A stretch of 64,000 nt of DNA from Oscillospiraceae bacterium (GTDB taxonomy: Bacteria; Bacillota; Clostridia; Oscillospirales; Ruminococcaceae), in assembly GCA_017461565.1 (NCBI GenBank), contig JAFTXQ010000014.1, positions 62,001-126,000 on the forward strand. Direction: 5' to 3'. The notes below the pieces were generated by a model, which did not search any database, had not been told where the DNA came from, and saw nothing but the letters and a program-made list of their open reading frames with translations. Position 1 is the stretch's first letter; each line of letters begins with the position of its first letter. Both the position numbers and the translations under genes were made by a program. Positions 33,266 through 41,512 of this stretch are shown here, piece after piece.

Positions 33266-33963
33266 GATCCAGAGACAATTATTTTGCAGGCATTGTTGCA
33301 GTGGCGATATTTCTTGCCGTTGTGTGGTATGTGTTCTGGGTGATAGAGCAGCAGCGACCGCAGCTTCAGCAGATAACGGTCGACGGCATCGCAGTGGATC
33401 TTCGTGACCGTCCCGCAAAGCTTTCTGAAAAGCTTGAGGAAAGATTTTATCTTCACACAGGTGACGATGTGGCTCTTGAATTCATCGATGACGAAAAGGT
33501 GAAGTTCTACTGTGCAAACGCATACGAGTGCGAGTATTTTGACAGCTATGTATATGCCATAAATGATATGGATGCGGTGCTTCTGCATGACGGAAGTCCT
33601 GCGGATATGACCTTTGACGAATATCTGGCACAGTATGACAAATATGCCTTTGTCTATGGGAACGAGGATGTATCAAGTATAGAGCTTATCCAGCTTGACG
33701 GCAAGCTTATCACTCCCGAAAAGCTGTATCAGATGATGGAAGAGGACGGCGTTGCCGCTCCCGAGATATCTTCTGATGTGCGATCGTATCTTATGGACAT
33801 CGCAGGCAAAGAGATAGAGGAGTACATAATACTCCAATGCTGGTTTACAGCAAAGGAATGTTCTCTTTGCGTCTATGATTATTTCTATGCGCAGATTGAG
33901 GAAAAGCACGCAGAGCACTACTTTGAACAGCTTGGTGACATCGGAGAGATGATCTTCAGCTGA
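33262..33963 (+). CDS. Single-span membrane protein of unknown function
   Basis: 233 residues from ATG 33262, which overlaps the ung stop. An N-terminal membrane helix (about 8-29) is followed by an acidic extracytoplasmic domain of about 200 residues rich in Tyr, Asp and Glu. I do not recognise a family. An earlier in-frame start at 33190 lies inside ung and is not likely. It is coupled to ung by position only. Confidence 0.68.
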   Translation: MRSRDNYFAGIVAVAIFLAVVWYVFWVIEQQRPQLQQITVDGIAVDLRDRPAKLSEKLEERFYLHTGDDVALEFIDDEKVKFYCANAYECEYFDSYVYAINDMDAVLLHDGSPADMTFDEYLAQYDKYAFVYGNEDVSSIELIQLDGKLITPEKLYQMMEEDGVAAPEISSDVRSYLMDIAGKEIEEYIILQCWFTAKECSLCVYDYFYAQIEEKHAEHYFEQLGDIGEMIFS

Positions 33964-34014
33964 ACAGTTATGTAAAAAATAAAAGATCACAGCAAAACAG
34001 GAGACAAACAACAG

Positions 34015-35460
34015 ATGACTTTTGAAGAAATACTGAGCAAGATCGATGACGCAGTGTGGGGCATACCGCTTATTGTGCTTATCCTCGCCTGCGGAATCTG
34101 GCTTACGGTACGCACAAGAGGACTTCAGGTGCGTTATCTTGGACGTGCGCTTAAATTCATGGTAAAGAACGAGGAGGGCGGAGACGGCGATGTGTCAAGC
34201 TTCGGTGCGCTTTGTACTGCTCTCTCTGCCACTATCGGTACGGGAAACATCGTCGGCGTTGCAACGGCTATAACCATCGGCGGTCCCGGTGCTCTTTTCT
34301 GGATGGAGGTCGCTGCTTTCTTCGGCATGGCGACTAAATACGCCGAAGGACTTCTCGCCATCAAGTATCGTGTCACCGACGAAAGCGGCAACAAGCTTGG
34401 CGGTCCGTTCTACTATATCGAAAACGGAATGGGCAGAAAGTGGAAATGGATGGCTAAGGTGTTTGCAGCTCTGGGTGTTTGTGTAGGTCTGTTCGGCATC
34501 GGAACATTCACACAGATAAACGGTATTACCTCTGCGGCAAACAACTTCTTTGGTCCTATGTTTGAAAATCAGCCCACATTCAATATCTTCGGAAGCAACA
34601 TCACACTGGTAACAGTTATCGCAGGCGTTATCATAACTGTGTGCGCCGCACTTGTAATAATCGGCGGTATCAAGAGGATATCCTCTATCTCGCAGATAGT
34701 GGTGCCATTTATGGCGATAATTTACGTGCTTACGGTGCTTATCATCCTTATCTGCAATGTTGATAAAATACCCGCTGCACTTTCTGAGATAGTAACCAGT
34801 GCATTCAGCTTTGAAATAAATGAAGTAGCCGGAGGTATTTTAGGTATCCTTATTGCGATGAAGAGCGGTATCTCCCGTGGTATCTTCTCAAACGAGGCAG
34901 GACTCGGTTCTGCGCCTATCGCAGCGGCGGCAGCCAAGACAAATGATCCCGTTCGTCAGGGTCTTGTAACCATGACAGGAACGTTTATCGACACCATAGT
35001 TATCTGCACTATGACCGGACTTGCGGTTGTAATAGGCGGCGGCTGGAAGCCCGATCTTGGTCTTGAGGGTGTGGCAGTCACAACACATTCCTTCCAGGAG
35101 TGCCTGAGCTTTATGCCTCAGCAGATACCTGCTTTTGTTCTGATGGTCTGCCTTGTGTTCTTTGCATTTACCACCATACTCGGATGGAATTATTATTCCG
35201 AGCGTTGTCTGGCTTATCTTGTTGGCGGAAAACCCATCGTTACAAAGATCTACCGTTGGGTCTACATACTTGCGGTAGCTATCGGTCCTTATATGACCGT
35301 TTCCGCTGTCTGGACTATCGCAGATATCTTCAATGGACTTATGGCTATACCCAATATCGTCGCACTGCTTGCACTTTCGGGAGTGGTTGCAAAGGAAACG
35401 ATGGACTACACAAAGCGTGTAAAGCAGGAAAAGCTTGACGCAAAACGTACAGCACAGTGA
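34015..35460 (+). CDS. Sodium:alanine symporter (AGCS family)
   Basis: A membrane transporter of 481 residues with about 11 spans that takes up alanine or glycine with Na+ or H+. Signatures are the CTALSATIGTGNIVGVATAI segment near residue 60 and SNEAGLGSAPIAAAAAKT near 290. The C-terminus is lysine-rich and cytoplasmic. It has no clear promoter of its own, and may be read from the upstream unit; purD behind it has a separate promoter. Confidence 0.94.
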   Translation: MTFEEILSKIDDAVWGIPLIVLILACGIWLTVRTRGLQVRYLGRALKFMVKNEEGGDGDVSSFGALCTALSATIGTGNIVGVATAITIGGPGALFWMEVAAFFGMATKYAEGLLAIKYRVTDESGNKLGGPFYYIENGMGRKWKWMAKVFAALGVCVGLFGIGTFTQINGITSAANNFFGPMFENQPTFNIFGSNITLVTVIAGVIITVCAALVIIGGIKRISSISQIVVPFMAIIYVLTVLIILICNVDKIPAALSEIVTSAFSFEINEVAGGILGILIAMKSGISRGIFSNEAGLGSAPIAAAAAKTNDPVRQGLVTMTGTFIDTIVICTMTGLAVVIGGGWKPDLGLEGVAVTTHSFQECLSFMPQQIPAFVLMVCLVFFAFTTILGWNYYSERCLAYLVGGKPIVTKIYRWVYILAVAIGPYMTVSAVWTIADIFNGLMAIPNIVALLALSGVVAKETMDYTKRVKQEKLDAKRTAQ

Positions 35461-35467
35461 TTTTATA

Positions 35468-35496
35468 TTGCAATGCAACTGATTTTGTGATAAAAT
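35468..35496 (+). promoter_or_regulatory. Promoter of purD
   Basis: TTGCAA at 35468-35473, 17-base spacer ending TGA, TAAAAT at 35491-35496, 41 bases before the purD start. Confidence 0.85.
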
Positions 35497-35536
35497 ATAA
35501 ACATCAAATATTAATTTCGGAAAGGAATTTATCGAT

Positions 35537-36814
35537 ATGAACATTTTAGTAGTAGGCGGCGGCGGTCGTGAGCACGCTATCATCACTGCACTTTCAAAGT
35601 CCGCAAAGGTGGATAAGCTTTATGCAGCGCCCGGAAACGGCGGTATCTCAAAGCTTGCGGAGTGCTTTCCTGTTAAGGCTACCGATATCGACGGTATGCT
35701 GGAGCTTGCAAAAAAGCTTCAGCCCGATTATGTTTTTGTTGCCCCCGACGATCCCCTTGTTCTGGGAATGGTGGACAAGCTGAACGAAGCAGGCTTCAGG
35801 ACTTTCGGTCCCCGTGCAAATGCAGCTATCCTTGAGGGAAGCAAGGTGTTCTCCAAGGCTCTTATGAAGAAGTACAATATCCCCACAGCAGGCTACGAGA
35901 CATTTACAGAAGCCGAAAAGGCGATCGAATACATCAAGGCACAGAACAGCTATCCCGCAGTTATCAAGTGTGACGGTCTTGCGTTGGGCAAGGGCGTTAT
36001 CATCGCTAAGGACTTCGAGGAGGCTAAGGACGCTGTAAACTCCATGCTGCTGGATGGCAAGTTCGGCGCATCAGGCAGCGAGATAGTTGTAGAGGAGTTC
36101 ATGACAGGCCCCGAAGTTACCGTTCTTGCATTTACAGACGGCAAAACAGTAAAGCCTATGATCTCTTCCATGGATCACAAGCGTGCCTACGACAATGACG
36201 AGGGCCTCAACACAGGCGGCATGGGTACTATCGCCCCTAACCCCTGCTATACAGATGCTTTCAAGGCAGAGTGCATGGAGAAGATCTTCAAGCCCACTAT
36301 TGCAGCTATGCAGGCAGAGGGCAGACCTTTCAAGGGCTGTCTGTACTTCGGTCTTATGCTGACCCCCAACGGTGCAAAGGTAATAGAATACAACTGCCGT
36401 TTCGGAGACCCCGAAACTCAGGTGGTTCTTCCCCTGCTTGAGACCGACCTCGTGGATATCATCGAAGCTATCTGGGATGAAAAGCTGGATACACTTGATA
36501 TCAAGTGGAGCAGCAAGTCCTGCGCCTGCGTTGTAATTGCTAGCGGAGGATATCCCGAGAAGTACGAAACAGGCAAGGAGATCACAGGACTTGACGAAAA
36601 CGGTCAGTCCGAGCTTGCTTATGTTTATCATGCAGGTACAAAGCTGGAGGGTGGAAAGTTCCTCACCGCAGGCGGACGTGTTCTAGGCGTCACTGCGACA
36701 GGCGACGATCTGAAGTCCGCACTGGACAAGGCTTACAAGGCTGTTGATACCATCGGCTTTGACAAGGCTCATTACAGAAAGGATATCGGTCAGAGAGCGC
36801 TCAGGGGCTGTTAA
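35537..36814 (+). CDS. purD: Phosphoribosylamine--glycine ligase PurD
   Basis: PurD joins glycine to 5-phosphoribosylamine with ATP, the second purine step. The 425 residues open with VVGGGGREHAI and carry the ATP-grasp region with VIKCDGLALGKGV, EEFMTGPEVTVLAFTDG and EYNCRFGDPETQ. The remaining purine genes of this window are on the opposite strand 700 bases away, and purD is not in that operon. Confidence 0.97.
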   Translation: MNILVVGGGGREHAIITALSKSAKVDKLYAAPGNGGISKLAECFPVKATDIDGMLELAKKLQPDYVFVAPDDPLVLGMVDKLNEAGFRTFGPRANAAILEGSKVFSKALMKKYNIPTAGYETFTEAEKAIEYIKAQNSYPAVIKCDGLALGKGVIIAKDFEEAKDAVNSMLLDGKFGASGSEIVVEEFMTGPEVTVLAFTDGKTVKPMISSMDHKRAYDNDEGLNTGGMGTIAPNPCYTDAFKAECMEKIFKPTIAAMQAEGRPFKGCLYFGLMLTPNGAKVIEYNCRFGDPETQVVLPLLETDLVDIIEAIWDEKLDTLDIKWSSKSCACVVIASGGYPEKYETGKEITGLDENGQSELAYVYHAGTKLEGGKFLTAGGRVLGVTATGDDLKSALDKAYKAVDTIGFDKAHYRKDIGQRALRGC

Positions 36815-36830
36815 TACACAAAACAATCTG

Positions 36831-36852
36831 AGGGACACATTATTGTGTCCCT
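36831..36852 (+). terminator. Hairpin between purD and the MIF-like gene
   Basis: A perfect 9-bp stem (AGGGACACA with TGTGTCCCT) and 4-base loop, with no clear T run after it (TAACTTTAAATT). It may be a weak terminator or a processing site that changes expression of the next gene. Confidence 0.5.
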
Positions 36853-36880
36853 TAACTTTAAATTACAGGAGGAAATCAAA

Positions 36881-37222
36881 ATGCCTTTTATCAACACAAA
36901 GTACTCTGCTTCTATCACTGCGGAGCAGGAAAATACCATCAAGACCGCTCTCGGTCAGGCTGTAACGGTATTAGGAAAGAGCGAGAGCTGGCTGATGCTC
37001 GGTTTTGAGCAGAACTGCTCGTTATATTTCCGTGGCGAAAAGAGTGATAAGATCGCCTTTGCAGAGGTAAGCCTTTACGGAAACGCTTCTTCCGACGCCT
37101 GCAACAGGATGACTGCAGAGATCTGCCGTATCTACGGTGAGGTTCTCGGTGTACCTTCGGATAAGGTGTATGTGAAATACTCGCCTACAAGCGAGTGGGG
37201 TTGGAACGGCGGTAATTTCTGA
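36881..37222 (+). CDS. Tautomerase-superfamily protein, MIF-like
   Basis: 113 residues from ATG 36881, behind an ACAGGAGGAAATC ribosome-binding site. The protein begins with Met-Pro, so Pro2 becomes the catalytic N-terminal proline of the tautomerase fold after Met removal. The VYVKYSPTSEWGWNGGNF end matches the macrophage migration inhibitory factor and phenylpyruvate tautomerase group. Bacterial substrate not known. It follows purD after a hairpin, 66 bases apart. Confidence 0.82.
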   Translation: MPFINTKYSASITAEQENTIKTALGQAVTVLGKSESWLMLGFEQNCSLYFRGEKSDKIAFAEVSLYGNASSDACNRMTAEICRIYGEVLGVPSDKVYVKYSPTSEWGWNGGNF

Positions 37223-37267
37223 TCCTCCGTGAGCCCTGTTATTGACTCTGTTACCTGTATTTTTGCA

Positions 37268-37296
37268 TTGAAACAATACCTCGGGTATGGTATAAT
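37268..37296 (+). promoter_or_regulatory. Promoter of the 23-residue peptide
   Basis: TTGAAA at 37268-37273, 17-base spacer ending TGG, TATAAT at 37291-37296: an extended -10 promoter, 55 bases before a small ATG. It shows that this short region is a transcription unit in its own right. Confidence 0.82.
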
Positions 37297-37351
37297 TATA
37301 TTATCCCGAACAGGTGCGCACAATGGGAAATCTAAAAGGAGGTTCAACATA

Positions 37352-37423
37352 ATGTGCAATTTCTTTACATTCTGCTGTGACTTCAGTGCCCTGTGCGAGT
37401 GGCTTCGCAGCCTCTGTGCATGA
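37352..37423 (+). CDS. 23-residue cysteine-rich peptide
   Basis: A very small open reading frame with a strong AAAGGAGG ribosome-binding site 8 bases before ATG, under its own consensus promoter, and closed by a terminator about 60 bases past the stop. The peptide reads MCNFFTFCCDFSALCEWLRS followed by LCA. Five of 23 residues are Cys (2, 8, 9, 15, 22), with four Phe and one Trp. It has no export signal. It may be a regulatory leader, a small membrane-active peptide or a metal- or thiol-sensing peptide. A hairpin (TGTAATG with CATTACA, 37443-37479) lies after the stop. Function not known. Confidence 0.6.
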   Translation: MCNFFTFCCDFSALCEWLRSLCA

Positions 37424-37486
37424 TATGACAGAAACCGAGTAGTGTAATGCAGCTTTTATAGTTGCTTGTCAACATTACAAAACGGA

Positions 37487-37524
37487 AAAAGCCGTCTTTG
37501 ATCTTTTGTCAAAGACGGCTTTTG
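37487..37524. terminator. Bidirectional terminator
   Basis: A perfect 15-bp stem (AAAAGCCGTCTTTGA with TCAAAGACGGCTTTT), 7-base loop. It ends the purine operon from the right and the cysteine-rich peptide unit from the left. The rest of 37223-37535 is described by the peptide, its promoter and one small hairpin. Confidence 0.93.
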
Positions 37525-37535
37525 TAGTATTCTGC

Positions 37536-38714
37536 TTAGTGGTGGAACAGTCTGATTCCTGTAAACGCCATAGCGATGTTGTACTTATCGCAGGTCTCGA
37601 TAACGTTGTCGTCACGGATGGAGCCACCGGGCTGTGCGATGTACTCAACGCCGCTCTTGTGAGCTCTCTCGATGTTGTCGCCGAAGGGGAAGAATGCGTC
37701 GGAGCCGAGAGATACGCCTTTCATGGTATCCAGCCACTCACGCTTTGCTTCACGGGTAAATACCTCAGGCTTTACCTTGAACCACTTCTGCCACTCGCCC
37801 TCTGCGAGAACGTCCATATAGTCATCGCCGATATACAGGTCAATAGTATTGTCACGGTCTGCACGACGGATATCGTCAACAAACTGGAGGTTCATTACCT
37901 GGGGGCTCTGACGGAGGTACCAGTTGTCAGCCTTCTGACCTGCGAGGCGTGTGCAGTGGATTCTGGACTGCTGACCTGCACCGATACCGATAGCCTGACC
38001 ACCGCAGGCATAAGCTACGGAGTTGGACTGGGTGTACTTAAGTGTGATGAGTGCGATAGCAAGATCGTGCTTTGCACTCTCGGGGAGATACTTGTTTGCT
38101 GTGGGCATATTTGCGAACAGCTCGTCATTGATCACCAGCTCGTTCCTGCCCTGCTCGAATGTGATGCCGTAAACCTGCTTGCGCTCAAGGGGCTCGGGCA
38201 TATAGTTCTCATCGATCTTGATGATGTTGTATGTGCCCTTTCTCTTGGACTTCAGGATCTCAAGAGCCTCGTCGGTGTAGCCGGGAGCGATAACGCCGTC
38301 GGATACCTCACGCTGGATGATCTTTGCTGTGGGAACATCGCAGACATCGGACAGTGCGATGAAGTCGCCGTATGATGACATTCTGTCAGCGCCTCTTGCT
38401 CTTGCGTAAGCGCAGGCAAGGGGAGAAAGCTCGCCGAGGTCGTCTACCCAGTAGATCTTAGCGAGTGTATCTGTCAGGGGCAGACCGATAGCCGCACCTG
38501 CGGGGGAAACGTGCTTGAAGCTTGTTGCGGCGGGGTAGCCTGTTGCAGCCTTGAGCTCCTTAACGAGCTGCCAGCCGTTGAAAGCGTCCATAAAGTTGAT
38601 GTAGCCGGGGCGGCCGTTGAGTACCTCAATGGGGAGGTCCTTGCCGTTCTCCATGAAGATACGGGAGGGTTTCTGGTTGGGGTTACAGCCATATTTGAGT
38701 TCGAGTTCGTTCAT
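37536..38714 (-). CDS. purH: Stand-alone AICAR transformylase (PurH C-terminal domain)
   Basis: This enzyme transfers a formyl group from 10-formyl-THF to AICAR, giving FAICAR. Its 392 residues correspond only to the transformylase half of bifunctional PurH: KYGCNPNQKPS at the start, FKHVSPAGAA (Lys and His of the active site) near 67-76 and the C-terminal HKSGVEYIAQPGGSIRDD. The N-terminal MGS-like IMP cyclohydrolase domain is absent; that step is assigned to PurO next door. It is the last gene of the purine operon before the terminator. The gap to purO (38715-38837) contains two palindromic repeats. Confidence 0.9.
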   Translation of the reverse strand: MNELELKYGCNPNQKPSRIFMENGKDLPIEVLNGRPGYINFMDAFNGWQLVKELKAATGYPAATSFKHVSPAGAAIGLPLTDTLAKIYWVDDLGELSPLACAYARARGADRMSSYGDFIALSDVCDVPTAKIIQREVSDGVIAPGYTDEALEILKSKRKGTYNIIKIDENYMPEPLERKQVYGITFEQGRNELVINDELFANMPTANKYLPESAKHDLAIALITLKYTQSNSVAYACGGQAIGIGAGQQSRIHCTRLAGQKADNWYLRQSPQVMNLQFVDDIRRADRDNTIDLYIGDDYMDVLAEGEWQKWFKVKPEVFTREAKREWLDTMKGVSLGSDAFFPFGDNIERAHKSGVEYIAQPGGSIRDDNVIETCDKYNIAMAFTGIRLFHH

Positions 38715-38768
38715 TGTATCATGTCCTTTCGATGAAAATATAAGCGTTGGATATTGTTTTGCTATGTA

Positions 38769-38788
38769 GGGGCGAACAGCGTTCGCCC
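38769..38788. repeat. Short palindromic repeat, copy A
   Basis: GGGGCGAACAGCGTTCGCCC, 8 of 8 arms paired around a 3-base centre. Related copies lie at 38810-38832 and 43169-43196. They resemble small dispersed intergenic palindromes of Clostridia and would make hairpins in the purine mRNA. Confidence 0.7.
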
Positions 38789-38809
38789 GTTAATATGTGC
38801 GATGCCATA

Positions 38810-38832
38810 CAGGCGAACAAAGTCCGCTCCTG
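38810..38832. repeat. Short palindromic repeat, copy B
   Basis: CAGGCGAACAAAG followed by TCCGCTCCTG: an imperfect palindrome of the same consensus as copy A (GGGGCGRAC, centre, GTYCGCYCC), 22 bases away from it. Both lie in the 123-base purO-purH gap. Confidence 0.6.
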
Positions 38833-38837
38833 TGGAA

Positions 38838-39560
38838 TTACACGTTCTTGTTTACGATACGGCTCTCATACTTGCCTGTTTCAAGGTCGATGTAGCGTAC
38901 AAACAGGGATACCTTGTTGTCGGCGTTGAGATTTGTCCACAGCATATCTGTAAAGCTGTCGATGTCCATATCGGGGATGATCACATTCTTGGGCTCGCCT
39001 TCAAAGCTGGGGAGTCTGCCGTTCTCCTCTGCGCGTGCGTAGGTGTGGATAAAGCTGCCCTTGCCGTTCATGGGATTGCTGTAAGCGTATGTGTATCTGC
39101 GGCAGGATGAGCCGTCGCCGTCTGCGCTCTTCAGGATAGACATAGCGTAGTTCATACCGCCGTTCTCAAGGTGGATGATACCGGAGATTCTGGGAGTCCA
39201 GTTGGGATCGTCATCCTCAAACTCACGGCAGCGGAGGGACTGCTCAAAGGTCTGCTGCTTGTCCATGCCCTCGTAGATGGTATCGGTCTGGTCGCCGTTT
39301 GTAACGATGGTCTTATTGCCGAGAACTCTTACGGGAGCATAGATGATGAGGTGGGGATCCACCATCTTGGAGGGATCGAATGCCTGAGTGCGGATACCCT
39401 CGCCGTCCTCGATGAATACACGGTTGCGGCTGTTCTCGCTTCTGCCCATGATGAAGTAGGCTGTAACAGCCTTTTTGCCGTCAGCGGATTTACCGATGAC
39501 GATTCCTCTGCCGTGGTAGGCAAGGGAGTTAAGCTCTTTGTCAAGTGCGATGTAATCCAT
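38838..39560 (-). CDS. purO: IMP cyclohydrolase PurO-type
   Basis: PurO-type IMP cyclohydrolase closes the ring of FAICAR to IMP. The 240 residues match the archaeal-type single-domain family: YHGRGIVIGKS, AYFIMGRSENSRNRVF, DPSKMVDPHLIIYAPVR and FVRYIDLETGKYESRIVNKN. It is unrelated to the MGS-like domain of PurH. Adjacent to the stand-alone transformylase, it completes the pair of final purine steps. In bacteria this split is less common than bifunctional PurH. Confidence 0.88.
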   Translation of the reverse strand: MDYIALDKELNSLAYHGRGIVIGKSADGKKAVTAYFIMGRSENSRNRVFIEDGEGIRTQAFDPSKMVDPHLIIYAPVRVLGNKTIVTNGDQTDTIYEGMDKQQTFEQSLRCREFEDDDPNWTPRISGIIHLENGGMNYAMSILKSADGDGSSCRRYTYAYSNPMNGKGSFIHTYARAEENGRLPSFEGEPKNVIIPDMDIDSFTDMLWTNLNADNKVSLFVRYIDLETGKYESRIVNKNV

Positions 39561-39574
39561 AGTTTTGTCCTTTC

Positions 39575-40321
39575 TTAGATACTGCCGAGATAGCAGGTGG
39601 TTTTATATTCAGCGGTGACGAGACCGCCTTTCTGATACTTTTCAAATACAGCTTCAAGCTCAGCCATGAAGTTGTTGAAGCATTCATCAGACTCGCTCAG
39701 CGCATAGGAGCGTGAGAGGATATCTCCGATAAAGGCTTCCTTTGTCATTGGTACATGATACATTTCAGAGAAATACTCAAGCTCTGTGAAGAACTCGTTT
39801 CTGAGAAAGCTGTCTCCGTCGCCGTCAAAGCGGCTGTCGCCTGTGAAAACGTGTCCCGAGTGGAACGCTCCGCAATATTTCATGCACACTGCGTCACGCT
39901 CAGCAGACATGCCTGTTTTGCTACGCTCGTTCCATATTATCGCAAGCTTCCCATCTTTTTTCAGTAGTCGCCTGCACTCTGTCCTGAAGCGCTCTTTATC
40001 AAACCAATGGAATGCCTGTGCAACAGTAATGAGTCCGAAGCTTGCAGCTGCAAGCCCTGTGTTTTCGGCGGACGCCTGTACGACAGTAATACCGGGTAGA
40101 TTATGGCGCAGCTTTTCCAGCATATCGCTGTTAGGCTCGACAGCAGTGATATTCCACGGCTTTTTTGTAAGACAAGCTGTAAATTTCCCTGTACCTGCGC
40201 CGATATCCGCAACATTTAAGGCACAGGTGTTGTTATATAGCCATTCCAAAAGGCTGTCTGGGTAGGATGGGCGGTACTTGTCGTAGTTGTCCGCCTTGCC
40301 TGTGAATTTCTGCTCGTTCAT
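39575..40321 (-). CDS. Class I SAM-dependent methyltransferase
   Basis: 248 residues with a class I methyltransferase core: ADIGAGTGKFTACL (motif I, near 39-52), AVEPNSDMLEKL and FGLITVAQAFHWFDKERF (UbiE-like motif). The substrate is unknown. The ATG lies 4 bases before the end of the next gene upstream (40326), so it is inside the purine operon, although nothing in purine synthesis needs a methyltransferase. It may be a passenger, or part of a one-carbon link. Confidence 0.85.
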   Translation of the reverse strand: MNEQKFTGKADNYDKYRPSYPDSLLEWLYNNTCALNVADIGAGTGKFTACLTKKPWNITAVEPNSDMLEKLRHNLPGITVVQASAENTGLAAASFGLITVAQAFHWFDKERFRTECRRLLKKDGKLAIIWNERSKTGMSAERDAVCMKYCGAFHSGHVFTGDSRFDGDGDSFLRNEFFTELEYFSEMYHVPMTKEAFIGDILSRSYALSESDECFNNFMAELEAVFEKYQKGGLVTAEYKTTCYLGSI

Positions 40322-40325
40322 GCTA

Positions 40326-40838
40326 TCAGATGGCGTTTATGTAGTTCCACTTTTTCTTCATGATCTTATCGTTCCAGGGGGAGACATCATCGTGCTCACC
40401 GATGTATACGATCATATTGTCACGGATGACCCACTCAAGGAATTCATCAGGAACTGCTGTGAACATCAGCTTTATGCTGATTGCGGGGGGAGCTTCCTCG
40501 TCGGAGAGAACACCCTTATCGTAGGTGATCAGCACGGGACGCACCCAATGCATGACTTCTTCGGGCTCGGTATCCTCGTCAAGGATAAGTCCTGTGGGGA
40601 GCTCAAGCTCGTCCTCGTGCTCGTCGAGAAAATCGATAAGGTAAAGGAGCGTTGCCTCCTGAAGCTTTGCGATCATTTCCTCCGGCAGATTTTCAAGGTG
40701 CTGTGTGCAGCGTCTTGCGTATACCTCGCTGCATTTGCGTGCAAGTGCCCATACATCACGGTCGAAAAGGCTCCAGTGTATTTCTGCTTCCATAGAGCCA
40801 TAGAAGTCCTTGCTAGGTTTAAAAAATACGTCTTTCAT
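40326..40838 (-). CDS. Uncharacterised acidic protein in the purine operon
   Basis: 170 residues, acidic, without signal peptide or membrane helix. Its SMEAEIHWSLFDRDVWALAR and HEDELELPTGLILDEDTEPEE regions match nothing I can name. It lies 12 bases after purN and 4 bases ahead of the methyltransferase, so it is certainly co-transcribed. Possibly one of the small orphan proteins, like the three paralogues upstream, that share this operon. Confidence 0.7.
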   Translation of the reverse strand: MKDVFFKPSKDFYGSMEAEIHWSLFDRDVWALARKCSEVYARRCTQHLENLPEEMIAKLQEATLLYLIDFLDEHEDELELPTGLILDEDTEPEEVMHWVRPVLITYDKGVLSDEEAPPAISIKLMFTAVPDEFLEWVIRDNMIVYIGEHDDVSPWNDKIMKKKWNYINAI

Positions 40839-40850
40839 ACAAATTACCCT

Positions 40851-41474
40851 TTATCTGATTATTGTAGTTCCGTTTTCAACGGAGATCCTGTCCTGGCAGA
40901 ACAGTGATACAGCCTGGGGCAGTATCTTCCACTCGGCCTGTTCCATTATTCGTTTCTGGAGTGTTTCGGGTGTGTCGCCCTGCTGCACTTCCACAGCTTT
41001 TTGCAGGATGATGGGTCCCGCATCGCACTCTGCTGTAACAAAGTGGACGGTTGCGCCCGAGACCTTGACACCCTTTGCCAGCGCCGCCTCGTGGACGTGG
41101 AGTCCGTAAAATCCCTTGCCGCAGAAGCTTGGGATAAGTGCGGGATGGACGTTTATCATTCTGTTGGGGAATGTGTTGCAGACCTGCTCGTCAAGGATAG
41201 TCATAAAGCCTGCATATACTATCAGATCCGCCTTTTCTTCAATAAGTGCGTCGCACATCGCCTTGCTGTAAGCAGTGACGTCGGCGTAGTCCTTTCTTAC
41301 AAGGACACGGGTCCTGATGCCGTTGTTCTTTGCTCTTTCAAGAGCGTAGGCGTCCGCTTTTGAGGCGATGACGCAGGTTATTCTTCCGCCCTGTATCTCG
41401 CCTCGTTTTTCGGCGTCTATAAGAGCCTGGAGGTTAGTGCCGCCTCCTGAAACAAGTACGCAAATGTTTTTCAT
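40851..41474 (-). CDS. purN: Phosphoribosylglycinamide formyltransferase PurN
   Basis: PurN transfers formyl from 10-formyl-THF to GAR. The 207 residues show LVSGGGTNLQALID near the N-terminus, the catalytic NVHPALIPSFCGKGFYG (Asn and His) and the GATVHFVTAECDAGPIILQ motif with the catalytic Asp. Length and motifs are complete. It is downstream of the three paralogues in the purine operon. Confidence 0.95.
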   Translation of the reverse strand: MKNICVLVSGGGTNLQALIDAEKRGEIQGGRITCVIASKADAYALERAKNNGIRTRVLVRKDYADVTAYSKAMCDALIEEKADLIVYAGFMTILDEQVCNTFPNRMINVHPALIPSFCGKGFYGLHVHEAALAKGVKVSGATVHFVTAECDAGPIILQKAVEVQQGDTPETLQKRIMEQAEWKILPQAVSLFCQDRISVENGTTIIR

Positions 41475-41512
41475 ATCTGCTCCTTAATCATGCTGTATTA
41501 TCGGTTTTATCG

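Noticed and set aside
37506..38375. Plus-strand frame of about 290 residues opposite the AICAR transformylase gene
   Set aside because: The minus-strand protein is clearly AICARFT; the plus frame is a shadow with Cys/Val/Leu-rich composition and overlaps the terminator.
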